From the NCBI RefSeq assembly GCF_013085545.1, contig NZ_CP039543.1:2697322-2761321 (forward strand): a stretch of DNA of 64,000 bases, in the 5' to 3' direction. Below are positions 1 through 7,842 of this stretch, in pieces (position 1 is the stretch's first letter; the number at the start of each line of letters is the position of its first letter). This stretch comes from Oceanidesulfovibrio marinus. Lineage in GTDB: Bacteria; Desulfobacterota; Desulfovibrionia; Desulfovibrionales; Desulfovibrionaceae. The notes beneath the pieces were generated by a model. It saw only the letters and a program-made list of their open reading frames with translations. It searched no databases and had not been told where the DNA came from. A program made the translations under genes and the position numbers.

Positions 1-837
1 CACGAGGATGAGGCCGCCGTGCGCATCGCCACGGCCATCGCCGGTAACGGCATCACCTTTTCGGAGACCTCCGAGGGCCGCGTCAACCTGTTCGCGGACA
101 TCGACGGTCTGCTGCGCATCAACGTCAAAGCGCTCCACTCCGTGAACGCCGTGGACGAGATCGTTGTCGCGACAATCCACAACAACCAACAGGTTACCAA
201 GGGCCGCGCCCTGGCCGGCACCCGTGTGGTGCCGCTCGCCATTCGCGCGGAAAAGCTTCTGCACGTGGAAGCCATCTGTCGCGCCAACGCGCCCATCGTC
301 ACGGTGAAGCCGTTCCGGCACCTGGACGTAGGCGTGGTGACGACCGGCAGCGAGGTGTACCACGGCCGCATCAAGGACCGCTTTGGCCCGGTGGTGAAAC
401 GCAAGTTCGCCGAGTTGGGCTGCTCGGTCATCGATCAGACCTTCGTTCCTGACGACGTATCCATGACAGTCGCCGCGATCCGCGAGCTCGTGGATCGGGG
501 CGCCAGCATGATCGCCGTCACGGGCGGCATGTCCGTGGACCCGGACGACCGCACTCCCACCGCCATCCGGCAAGCCGGAGGGCAGGTGGTCACCTATGGG
601 GCGCCTACGTTCCCCGGGGCCATGTTCATGCTCGCCTACCTTGGAGACATCCCCGTGGTGGGATTGCCTGGCTGCGTCATGTATGCGCGCAGCAGCATCT
701 TCGATCTCGTCGTGCCGCGCATCGTGGCGGGTGAGGTCATAACCCGAGAGGACATCGTGGCTTTGGGCCACGGCGGGTATTGCGCCGGTTGTGCAGAGTG
801 TCGGTACCCGAACTGTGCATTCGGCAAAGGAGTATGA
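1..837 (+). CDS. Molybdopterin-binding protein (MoeA/MogA-like), 5' end cut by window edge
   Basis: The frame is open from base 1, so the start lies upstream; the first internal start is a GTG at 19, but the residues before it (HEDEAA) read like coding sequence. The protein has a MoeA/MogA-type molybdopterin-binding core: a VVTTGSEVYHG segment, then AVTGGMSVDPDDRTPTAI, then VVGLPGCVMY, which are the usual ligand-contacting loops. It ends in a Cys-rich tail (CAGCAECRYPNCAFGKG) with four cysteines that could bind a metal. Family members in Desulfovibrio sit next to the aldehyde oxidoreductase gene, as here, and probably act in molybdenum cofactor handling for that enzyme. The exact role in molybdate insertion or cofactor transfer is inference. 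Confidence 0.85.
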   Translation, partial: HEDEAAVRIATAIAGNGITFSETSEGRVNLFADIDGLLRINVKALHSVNAVDEIVVATIHNNQQVTKGRALAGTRVVPLAIRAEKLLHVEAICRANAPIVTVKPFRHLDVGVVTTGSEVYHGRIKDRFGPVVKRKFAELGCSVIDQTFVPDDVSMTVAAIRELVDRGASMIAVTGGMSVDPDDRTPTAIRQAGGQVVTYGAPTFPGAMFMLAYLGDIPVVGLPGCVMYARSSIFDLVVPRIVAGEVITREDIVALGHGGYCAGCAECRYPNCAFGKGV

Positions 838-894
838 CGCAGTAGAGACGTAAGGCATTGGATTTGTGGGGATCAAACCATGGCATCCGAAGGT

Positions 895-910
895 GGGCGA
901 TTCGTCGCCC
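895..910 (+). terminator. Stable TTCG-loop hairpin after the molybdopterin-binding gene
   Basis: GGGCGA-TTCG-TCGCCC forms a perfect 6-bp stem closed by a TTCG tetraloop 58 bp after the stop codon. No T-run follows, so it is a weak terminator or an mRNA 3'-end stabiliser. Confidence 0.4.
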
Positions 911-941
911 AAACCGGATGATCAATTGCAGGCGGACGGCC

Positions 942-993
942 AACTCCTGGCAGCGTTGATGCCGGACGCCGCAAGCAACTCTTGGCAGCGTTG
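942..993 (+). repeat. Pair of 17-bp direct repeats upstream of mop
   Basis: AACTCCTGGCAGCGTTG (942-958) recurs as AACTCTTGGCAGCGTTG (977-993) with one mismatch and a period of 35 bp. A second nested pair, GATCAAWCCATGGC, lies at 871-884 and 1002-1015. The pairs could be regulator sites or traces of a local duplication. Nothing coding is visible between 838 and 1111. Confidence 0.55.
948..963 (+). promoter_or_regulatory. Possible sigma-54 promoter for mop
   Basis: TGGCAGCGTTGATGCC has GG and GC separated by exactly 10 bp and matches most of the -24/-12 consensus. It overlaps the first 17-bp direct repeat; the second repeat copy lacks the -12 GC. It would give a leader of about 140 nt. Weaker than the other -24/-12 promoters in this window. 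Confidence 0.3.
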
Positions 994-1032
994 TTTGTGT
1001 TGATCAATCCATGGCGACTGACGGTAGCGCAT

Positions 1033-1065
1033 TGAGAACATGACGTATTTTACGTTGCGTTCTCA
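1033..1065 (+). promoter_or_regulatory. 33-bp nested palindrome in the mop leader
   Basis: Outer arms TGAGAAC (1033-1039) and GTTCTCA (1059-1065) enclose inner arms ACGTA (1043-1047) and TACGT (1051-1055), with matched 3-nt gaps. The centre is about 63 bp before the mop start codon. It could be an operator for a metal- or oxyanion-responsive regulator, or an mRNA hairpin. Confidence 0.45.
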
Positions 1066-1111
1066 TCAATCCAGCAGTCCAAACCCCGTTACACTGAGGA
1101 GTGTTTCGAAA

Positions 1112-3835
1112 ATGATCCAGAAGACCCTGAATATCAATGGCGTTGAACACAACATGTTCGTGGATCCGGAGGAGTCTCTGGCCAATGTGCTGCGCGGCCA
1201 GCTCGGGCTTACCGGTACCAAGATCGGTTGTGACCAGGCCCAGTGTGGCGCTTGTAGCGTCATCATCAACGGCAAAGTCGTCCGCTCCTGCGCGCTCAAG
1301 ATGAAAAAGGTCGCGGATGACGCGCTGATCACCACCATCGAAGGCGTCGGCCAGCCCGACAACCTGCACCCGCTGCAGATGGCGTGGGTTCTCCACGGCA
1401 GCGCCCAGTGCGGTTTCTGCTCTCCCGGCTTCATCGTCTCGGCCAAAGCGCTGCTCGACGAGAACGACAACCCCACCCGCGAAGAAGTTCGCGATTGGTT
1501 CCAGAAGAACCGCAACGCATGCCGTTGCACCGGTTACAAGCCCCTGGTGGACGCCGTCATGGACGCCGCCAAGGTCATCCGCGGCGAGATGAAGGCCGAG
1601 GAGCTCCTGTTCAAGCTGCCTGAGGACACCAGCATTTGGGGCACCAAGTACCCCCGCCCCACCGCCGTGGCCAAGGTCACCGGTACGCTGGACTATGGTG
1701 CGGACCTGGGCCTGAAGATGCCCGCCGACACCCTGCAATGCGCCCTGGTGCAAGCCGAGGTTTCCCACGCCAACATCAAAGGCATCGACACCAGCGAAGC
1801 CGAAAAGATGCCCGGCGTGCACTCCGTGCTCACGGCCAAGGACGTCAAGGGCAAGAACCGCATCACCGGCCTCATCACCTTCCCCACCAACAAGGGTGAC
1901 GGTTGGGAACGTCCCATCCTGTGTGATGAAAAGGTCTTCCAGTACGGCGACGCCATCGCCATCGTGTGCGCGGACACCGAAAAGAACGCCCGCGCCGCTG
2001 CGGCCAAGGTGAAAGTGGACCTGGAAGAGCTGCCCGCCTACATGAACGCCCTCGACGCCATGGCCGAGGACGCCATCGAGATCCATCCCGGCACGCCCAA
2101 CGTGTACTACGAGTGCCCCATCAAGAAGGGCGACGAGACTGGTCCGATCTTCGACAGCGCTGACGTGACCGTGGAAGGCGACTTCTACGTCGGCCGTCAG
2201 CCGCACATGCCCATCGAGCCCGACGTAGGCTTTGCCTACTTCGCCGAAGATGGCATGCTGATGATCCACTCCAAGTCCATCGGCGTGCACCTGCACCTCC
2301 TGATGATCGCCCCCGGCATCGGCCTGGAGCCCGACAAGGTAGCCCTGGTCGCCAACCCCATGGGCGGCACCTTCGGCTACAAGTTCAGCCCCACCATGGA
2401 AGCTCTGCTGGGCGTGGCCGCCCTGGCCACCGGCAGGCCCGTGGTTCTGCGCTACAACTACTTCCAGCAGCAGACCTACACCGGCAAGCGCTCCCCGTGG
2501 TTCATGAACGTCAAGTTCGCCGCGGACAAGGAAGGCAAGCTGAAGGCCATGGAGTCCGACTGGACCTGTGACCACGGCCCCTACTCCGAGTTCGGCGACC
2601 TGCTCACCCTGCGCGGCGTGCAGTTCATCGGCGCCGGTTACGACATCCCCAGCATCCGCGGCATGGGCCGCACCGTGTGCACGAACCACGCCTGGGGCTC
2701 CGCCTTCCGCGGCTACGGCTCCCCACAGTCCGAGTTCGCCTCGGAAGTGCTCATGGACATGCTGGCCGAGAAGATGGACATGGATCCCCTGGAGCTGCGT
2801 TACAAGAACGTCTACCGCGAAGGCTCCACCAACCCCACCGGTCAGGACCCCGAGGTCTACAGCCTGCCCGAGATGATCGACATCCTGCGTCCCAAGTACA
2901 AAGCCGCTCTGGACAAGGCCAAGGCCGAGTCCAAGGGTGAGCTTAAGAAGGGCGTCGGCATCTCCATCGGCGTGTACGGCTGCGGTCTGGACGGCCCGGA
3001 CTCCTCCGAAGCCTGGGCTTCCATCAACGAAGACGACACCGTGACCATCCACTCCGCCTGGGAGGACCACGGCCAGGGCGCGGACATCGGCGCCATCGGT
3101 ACGGCCCACGAAGTGCTGTACAAGGCCGGCATCACCCCGGATCGGATGCGCTTCACCTGGCCCAACACCGCCACCACCCCGAACTCCGGCCCTGCCGGCG
3201 GTTCCCGCTCCCAGGTCATGACCGGTAACGCCATCAAGGACGCTGCCGAGAAGCTCCTGGCCGCCTTGGACAAGGGTGACGGCACCTACCGCAACTACCA
3301 GGAGATGGTGGATGCCGGTAAGGAAACCAAGTACGTGGGCAACTTCACGGCCAACACCGGCACGCACTGCGACGCCGAGACCGGCCAGGGCTGCCCCTTC
3401 GTCGTGTACATGTACGGCGTGTTCATGTCCGAGGTGACCGTGAACACCACCAGCGGCGAGACCACCGTGGACAAGATGACCCTCGTGGCCGACGTAGGCA
3501 AGGTCAACAACAAGCTCGTTGTTGACGGTCAGCTCTGGGGCGGTATGGCCCAGGGTATCGGCCTGGCCCTCACCGAGGACTTCGAGGACATCCAGAAGCA
3601 CTCCACCATGCGTGGCGCCGGCTTCCCGTACATCAAGCAGATCCCGGATGACATGGAGCTGATCTACGTGGAGACCCCGCGCGAGTTCGGTCCCCACGGC
3701 GCTGCCGGCACTGGCGAGCTTCCGCTCACCTGCCCGCACGCGGCCATCTCCAACGCCATCTACAATGCCTGCGGCGCGCGTGTCACGCATCTGCCCGCAC
3801 GGCCGGAGAAAGTGCTCGCCGCCCTCAAGGGCTAG
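1112..3835 (+). CDS. mop: Aldehyde oxidoreductase, molybdenum hydroxylase (Mop)
   Basis: A 907-residue xanthine-oxidase-family enzyme that oxidises aldehydes to carboxylates with a molybdopterin cytosine dinucleotide cofactor and two [2Fe-2S] clusters. The start ATG at 1112 gives MIQKTLNING, the family N-terminus, with GAGGA upstream; an in-frame ATG at 1040 would add 24 unrelated residues across the leader palindrome. Cluster cysteines fall at C40, C45, C48, C60 (plant-type) and C100, C103, C137, C139 (the family-specific cluster), the same numbers as in the D. gigas enzyme. The catalytic glutamate is E869 within GTGELPL. There is no FAD domain, so electrons leave to a separate acceptor, perhaps the downstream Fe-S flavoprotein, a flavodoxin or a ferredoxin. 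Confidence 0.97.
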   Translation: MIQKTLNINGVEHNMFVDPEESLANVLRGQLGLTGTKIGCDQAQCGACSVIINGKVVRSCALKMKKVADDALITTIEGVGQPDNLHPLQMAWVLHGSAQCGFCSPGFIVSAKALLDENDNPTREEVRDWFQKNRNACRCTGYKPLVDAVMDAAKVIRGEMKAEELLFKLPEDTSIWGTKYPRPTAVAKVTGTLDYGADLGLKMPADTLQCALVQAEVSHANIKGIDTSEAEKMPGVHSVLTAKDVKGKNRITGLITFPTNKGDGWERPILCDEKVFQYGDAIAIVCADTEKNARAAAAKVKVDLEELPAYMNALDAMAEDAIEIHPGTPNVYYECPIKKGDETGPIFDSADVTVEGDFYVGRQPHMPIEPDVGFAYFAEDGMLMIHSKSIGVHLHLLMIAPGIGLEPDKVALVANPMGGTFGYKFSPTMEALLGVAALATGRPVVLRYNYFQQQTYTGKRSPWFMNVKFAADKEGKLKAMESDWTCDHGPYSEFGDLLTLRGVQFIGAGYDIPSIRGMGRTVCTNHAWGSAFRGYGSPQSEFASEVLMDMLAEKMDMDPLELRYKNVYREGSTNPTGQDPEVYSLPEMIDILRPKYKAALDKAKAESKGELKKGVGISIGVYGCGLDGPDSSEAWASINEDDTVTIHSAWEDHGQGADIGAIGTAHEVLYKAGITPDRMRFTWPNTATTPNSGPAGGSRSQVMTGNAIKDAAEKLLAALDKGDGTYRNYQEMVDAGKETKYVGNFTANTGTHCDAETGQGCPFVVYMYGVFMSEVTVNTTSGETTVDKMTLVADVGKVNNKLVVDGQLWGGMAQGIGLALTEDFEDIQKHSTMRGAGFPYIKQIPDDMELIYVETPREFGPHGAAGTGELPLTCPHAAISNAIYNACGARVTHLPARPEKVLAALKG

Positions 3836-3863
3836 CCGCGAGCATCGCGAGAATGTAGTATCA

Positions 3864-3889
3864 GGGGGCGTCCGTTTTCGGGCGTCCCC
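3864..3889 (+). terminator. Hairpin between mop and the Fe-S flavoprotein gene
   Basis: GGGGGCGTCCG-TTTT-CGGGCGTCCCC is an imperfect GC-rich stem followed by TTGAC but no long T-run. It probably stops or attenuates mop transcription before the accessory genes. Confidence 0.5.
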
Positions 3890-3986
3890 TTGACTCGCGT
3901 GCCCTACCGGCCGCACTTGCGTAGCAGACCAGGCCGGGCCTCTTTTGCCCAGCCTTGCTCGACAATGTTCACGACGCGGGAATACC

Positions 3987-6323
3987 ATGGAGCAGAAAGA
4001 CTTACGCCGTTGGGAATGGTTATGCATCCAGGAGGAACCGCCGCTCTGCCAGGCCGCATGTCCCATCCATGTGGACGTCCGGCTCTTCACGCGGCATCTG
4101 GCCGCTGGTAAAGTTGACGAAGCGCGCAAGGTCCTTGCCAAGACAATGCCCCTCTCCGGGGTGCTGGGCAGGATCTGCGACCACCCATGCGAGAACGCCT
4201 GCCGGCGCGCCGATCCCGAGGACGGCGACGAGGGCATTCGCATCGGGAGCTTGGAGCGCGCCTGCGTCATCCAGAGCGACGCCCGGCCGCGCAGCCTGCC
4301 TGTGCCGCCTAAAAATTTCACAGCCGCCGTTGTCGGCGGCGGACTCAGCGCGCTGACCGCAGCCTGGGACCTGGGCCGCAAGGGTGTCAGGGTCTCCCTG
4401 CTCGTGCCGGAGCGCGAGATCGGCGGCGTACTGCTCGCCTATCCGGAGTCCGTGCTGCCTGCGGAGGCGCTGGCCCGGGAGCTGGAGCTCCTGAAAGCCA
4501 TGCCCGTCACCATCGAGACGGACGTCGCCATCGACGCGGACCGCATCCAGAGGCTGCTGGACGAGCACGCCGGCGTCTACCTGGGACTGGACTCCCTGGC
4601 CCTGAGCGACATCCACGTCGACCTCGTCTTCGACATCAAGGCCCTGGACCCCGTATCCCGGAGCACGGGCCGGCCCGGACTCTTTGCCGGCGCGCCCCTT
4701 GGGAGCACGCCCTTTTCGCCCATCCAGGCCGTCCTGCACGGACGCCAGGCCGCACTCTCCATAGAGCGCACCGCACAGAACGTCTCCCTGAGCGCCTCCC
4801 GCGAGAAAGAAGGCCCCTTCGAGACGCGGCTCTTCACCAGCATGGCCGACGTGGAGCATGCGCCCGCCACGCCCATGGCCGACCCCGGGGGCTACACGCC
4901 CGAGGAAGCCAGAGCCGAGGCGGCCCGCTGCATCCAGTGCGAGTGCAAGGAGTGCGTCAAGGTCTGCCCGTACCTCGCGCATTTCAAGGGCTATCCCAAG
5001 AAGTATGCGCGGGAGATCTACAACAACCTCTCCGTTGTGCACGGCCTGCGGGCGGCCAACACCATGATCGAATCGTGCAGCAACTGCGGCCTCTGCGCCG
5101 AGGTCTGCCCCAACGACTTCCACATGGGCACGCTCTGCCTGATGGCGCGGCGGGAGATGGTCCGCCAGGACAAGATGCCGGCGTCTGCGTTCGACTTCGC
5201 CTTGCGCGATCTCGACTTCAACGTCTCGTCCAAGGCCACGCTGGCCAAGCCGGACCCGGATACCGGCGCCTGCGAGTGGGCGTTCGTCCCCGGTTGCCAG
5301 CTTGCCGGCGCCACGCCGGAGCTGGTCCGCGCGACCTACGACCACCTGCGCGCCGGCCTCGAAGGCGGCGTGGGCCTGCTCATGCACTGCTGCGGCGCGC
5401 CTGCCGAGTGGGCCGGCCGAAAGGACGTGCTGGCCAACGTGACCGAGAGCTTCCGCGCCTTGTGGAAGGAGCTCGGCGAGCCCAAGCTCGTCCTTGCCTG
5501 CACCACCTGCCTGCAGACCTTCGCCGATCTGCTGCCGGAGATTCCGTGCACCTCGCTCTGGGAAGTCCTGGAGCCCATGGACCTGCCGGAAGGCGCCGGC
5601 GGCGAGGGCGTGTACACCCTGCACGATCCCTGCACCTCGCGCTACCTGGCCGCGGTGCAGAACAGCGCCCGGACCATGGCCGGCCGTCTCGGCGTCACCC
5701 TGCGCGACGCCGACCTGACCGGCGTGAACACGGAGTGCTGCGGCTTCGGCGGTCTCATGGAGTGCGCCAATCCGGCCATGGCGACCAAGGTCGTGGAGCG
5801 CCGGACCACCGACAATCCCTCGCCGTTCCTGGCTTACTGCGCCATGTGCCGGGACAGTCTCTCCCGCCAGGGCGCGCCGGTCGTGCACATGCTCGACCTG
5901 CTCTTCCCCGGCCTCGCCAGGAACCCGGAGCCCGCCAGCCCCAATCCCCTGGTGCGCAGCGGCCCGGGCCCGGCGGACAAGCATGAGAACCGCGCCCGAC
6001 TGCGCGCACAGCTTGCAAAAGAGCTCTGGAACGAGGAGCAAGGCCCCATGGAGAAGTACGAAGAGATCGAGCTGATACTCGAGCCCGAGGTCCAAAGCGC
6101 CGTGGACGAGCGTCGCATTCTGGCCGAAGACATCCGCCGCGCCATTGCCCACGCCGAGGAAACCGGCCGCAGCATGAAGCACCCGGAGTCCGGCCGCTTT
6201 CTCGTTTCCCATCAGCCGGCGGCCGTCACCTACTGGGTGGAGTACGCGCCGGAGCCCGGTGGCCAAGCCTTCCGCGTGTACCGCGCATGGAGTCACCGCA
6301 TGATCCTCCAGGGGGCGCAGTAA
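3987..6323 (+). CDS. Pyridine nucleotide-disulfide oxidoreductase-like flavoprotein fused to ferredoxin and HdrB-type CCG domains
   Basis: A 778-residue multi-cofactor protein that is probably the electron-transfer partner of Mop. The ATG at 3987 starts MEQKDLRRWEW; a TTG 42 bp upstream is less likely. Order: an N-terminal GltD-like cluster domain with C13, C21, C25 and C64, C68, C72; a compact dinucleotide-binding fold near 114-145 (VVGGGLSALTAAWDLG); a dicluster ferredoxin (CIQCECKECVKVC, then CSNCGLCAEVC); then two HdrB-type CCG units (HCCGAPAEW, ECCGFGG) and a final YCAMC. The last 100 residues are a charged domain I do not recognise. I recall an equivalent gene beside mop in D. vulgaris. 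The second nucleotide-binding lobe of GltD proteins seems reduced, so NAD(P)H use is uncertain. Confidence 0.8.
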   Translation: MEQKDLRRWEWLCIQEEPPLCQAACPIHVDVRLFTRHLAAGKVDEARKVLAKTMPLSGVLGRICDHPCENACRRADPEDGDEGIRIGSLERACVIQSDARPRSLPVPPKNFTAAVVGGGLSALTAAWDLGRKGVRVSLLVPEREIGGVLLAYPESVLPAEALARELELLKAMPVTIETDVAIDADRIQRLLDEHAGVYLGLDSLALSDIHVDLVFDIKALDPVSRSTGRPGLFAGAPLGSTPFSPIQAVLHGRQAALSIERTAQNVSLSASREKEGPFETRLFTSMADVEHAPATPMADPGGYTPEEARAEAARCIQCECKECVKVCPYLAHFKGYPKKYAREIYNNLSVVHGLRAANTMIESCSNCGLCAEVCPNDFHMGTLCLMARREMVRQDKMPASAFDFALRDLDFNVSSKATLAKPDPDTGACEWAFVPGCQLAGATPELVRATYDHLRAGLEGGVGLLMHCCGAPAEWAGRKDVLANVTESFRALWKELGEPKLVLACTTCLQTFADLLPEIPCTSLWEVLEPMDLPEGAGGEGVYTLHDPCTSRYLAAVQNSARTMAGRLGVTLRDADLTGVNTECCGFGGLMECANPAMATKVVERRTTDNPSPFLAYCAMCRDSLSRQGAPVVHMLDLLFPGLARNPEPASPNPLVRSGPGPADKHENRARLRAQLAKELWNEEQGPMEKYEEIELILEPEVQSAVDERRILAEDIRRAIAHAEETGRSMKHPESGRFLVSHQPAAVTYWVEYAPEPGGQAFRVYRAWSHRMILQGAQ

Positions 6324-6538
6324 TGCAGCATTTTCCTGAAATCATAGCCCGCTACGAAGGCTGGGTGTGCCAGAAGTGCAATGAACCACTCGTGCCGGGC
6401 AAGACCCAGCTCGCCTACCTGGGCAGCGTCTTTGATGTGGAGCTGCCGGTCTGCCCCAAGTGCGGCATGTTCATCGTTCCGGAGGAGCTCGCCATGGGCA
6501 AGATACTCGAGGTGGAGCAGGTCCTGGAGGACAAGTGA
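6323..6538 (+). CDS. Small zinc-ribbon or rubredoxin-like redox protein (71 aa)
   Basis: The ATG at 6323 shares one base with the stop of the preceding gene (TAATG). The 71-residue product has two CxxC knuckles, CQKC near residue 16 and CPKC near 45, spaced as in zinc ribbons and rubredoxins, and no signal peptide. It lies between the Fe-S flavoprotein and the methyltransferase in a tight operon. Homologues are found in the same place in Desulfovibrio mop loci. Whether it holds iron (electron carrier) or zinc (structural) cannot be read from the sequence. Confidence 0.75.
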   Translation: MQHFPEIIARYEGWVCQKCNEPLVPGKTQLAYLGSVFDVELPVCPKCGMFIVPEELAMGKILEVEQVLEDK

Positions 6539-7272
6539 CCACGGCCGGCCATGCGTCGGCGCCGTATCTGCGGCGTGACGTGCAGGAGGCCCTGGGACCG
6601 ACGCTGCGTCCCGGCGGCTCCACCACCACGGAGCGCGCCCTTGCCCTGTGGCCTCTGCCCGCCGGCGCCAGGGTCCTGGACATCGGCTGCGGCCTGGGCG
6701 CAACGGTCCGGCTGCTGCGGGAGCGCTACAAGCTGCGCGCCTACGGTCTGGACCTCACGCCCGAGCTGCTCATCCAGGCCCGGAACGAGCAGCGCGACGC
6801 CGGCCTGCTCTGCGGCTCGGCGGCTTCCATCCCGCTGCGCGGCGCCGTTCTGGACGCCGTGTTCATGGAGTGCGTCCTCTCCCTCTGCCCTGATCCGGCG
6901 GCCGCCCTGGCCGAGGCGGCGCGAGTGCTGCGGCCGGGCGGCGTGCTTGTCCTCAGCGATGTGTACCGCCGCGACCCCGGCTTTGCCGGCGGGCCCAACG
7001 CCAGCGGTTGCCTGCGCGGAGCCGCCACCCGCTACGACCTCCACGCCAGGATTGATGCGGCCGGCCTCTCCGTCCTGACCTGGGAAGACCACAGCCGCCT
7101 GCTGGTGGACTGCGCTGCGCGGCTCGCCTTTGCCGGCGTGCCGGCCAGCGCCTTTCTCGGCAGTTGCGGCGCGGACGGCTCGTGCGCCACGTCTGCCCGC
7201 GCCTTTGGCTACGCCCTCTGCCTTGCGGAAAAGAGCATAACCATTTCAGATACAAGTGTAGGAAACGCATGA
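6535..7272 (+). CDS. Class I SAM-dependent methyltransferase of the mop locus
   Basis: The GTG at 6535 overlaps the previous stop in a GTGA. The 245-residue product has the Rossmann methyltransferase motif VLDIGCGLGATV near residues 46-57, an acidic ribose contact (GLDLTPE) and the post-I segment ALAEAARVLRPGGVLVLSD. The C-terminal part is Cys-containing (GSCGADGSCATS), unlike generic methyltransferases, which may point to a metal or thiol substrate. Its place beside the C-GCAxxG-C-C and radical SAM genes suggests a role in maturing or modifying the Mo enzyme or a small metabolite. The substrate is unknown. Confidence 0.8.
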   Translation: MTTAGHASAPYLRRDVQEALGPTLRPGGSTTTERALALWPLPAGARVLDIGCGLGATVRLLRERYKLRAYGLDLTPELLIQARNEQRDAGLLCGSAASIPLRGAVLDAVFMECVLSLCPDPAAALAEAARVLRPGGVLVLSDVYRRDPGFAGGPNASGCLRGAATRYDLHARIDAAGLSVLTWEDHSRLLVDCAARLAFAGVPASAFLGSCGADGSCATSARAFGYALCLAEKSITISDTSVGNA

Positions 7273-7724
7273 GCGATATCGATCTCGACCTGTTGACCTA
7301 TGGTTCCCAGGGCTTCAATTGCAGCCAGATCCTGATCCTCCTGGGCCTGCGCCTGCAAGACCGCGAGAACCCGGAGCTGGTCCGCGCCATGGACGGCCTG
7401 GGCAACGGTCTCGGCTTCTCCGGCGAAACCTGCGGCGCCCTGCTGGGCGGCTGCTGCCTCATCGCCATGAACGCCGGCAAGGGAGCGCCGGAAGAGCGCG
7501 CCCACGACCGCCTGCCGGTGATGATCGCCGAGCTCGTGGAGTGGTTCCGCTCCACACCCTGCGCCGGTTGCCCGGGCATCCGCTGCTCCGACATCCTGGA
7601 CGACAACGAGTCCGGGCCGGACATGCACCGCTGCGGCTCCCTGGTGAGCGGCGTGTACACCAAGGCCGTCACCATCCTGCAGGAAAATGACATCGACCCC
7701 ACGGTCCCGTTTGAGGATCGGTGA
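7269..7724 (+). CDS. C-GCAxxG-C-C family protein
   Basis: The ATG at 7269 overlaps the previous stop in an ATGA. The product is 151 residues with GFNCSQ near residue 15 and TCGALLGGCCLIA near 58-70, a slightly divergent form of the C-GCAxxG-C-C signature, followed by CAGCPGIRC near 98-106. Proteins of this family are small cytosolic Cys-rich redox proteins, often near redox enzymes and of unclear function; several are thought to bind Fe-S or other metals. It belongs to the accessory set of the upstream aldehyde oxidoreductase. Confidence 0.8.
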   Translation: MSDIDLDLLTYGSQGFNCSQILILLGLRLQDRENPELVRAMDGLGNGLGFSGETCGALLGGCCLIAMNAGKGAPEERAHDRLPVMIAELVEWFRSTPCAGCPGIRCSDILDDNESGPDMHRCGSLVSGVYTKAVTILQENDIDPTVPFEDR

Positions 7725-7735
7725 TGGAATACCAT

Positions 7736-7830
7736 ACCGAGGGGCTCCGCCCCTCGGGCACCCTGCCAGGGAGCATGGCTCCCTGGACCCTGATCTGGGT
7801 CCAGAAGAACGCTGTCCCCCTGGCCGCCGG
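7736..7830. repeat. Mosaic palindromic intergenic element, truncated copy
   Basis: Contains GAGGGGCTCCGCCCCTC, then AGGGAGCATGGCTCCCT, then GGACCC...GGGTCC, and ends with GCTGTCCCCC. The first two hairpins match those in the element at 14096-14222, and the last segment is the reverse complement of GGGGGACAGC there. It sits between two genes that otherwise look like one operon. Confidence 0.6.
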
Positions 7831-7842
7831 AGGCACTCTTCA

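Noticed and set aside
1004-4381. Open frame of more than 1100 codons on the minus strand across mop
   Set aside because: It is the mirror of the high-GC codon pattern of mop; composition is Gly/Val/His/Ala-rich with no family resemblance, and mop itself matches a known enzyme over its full length.
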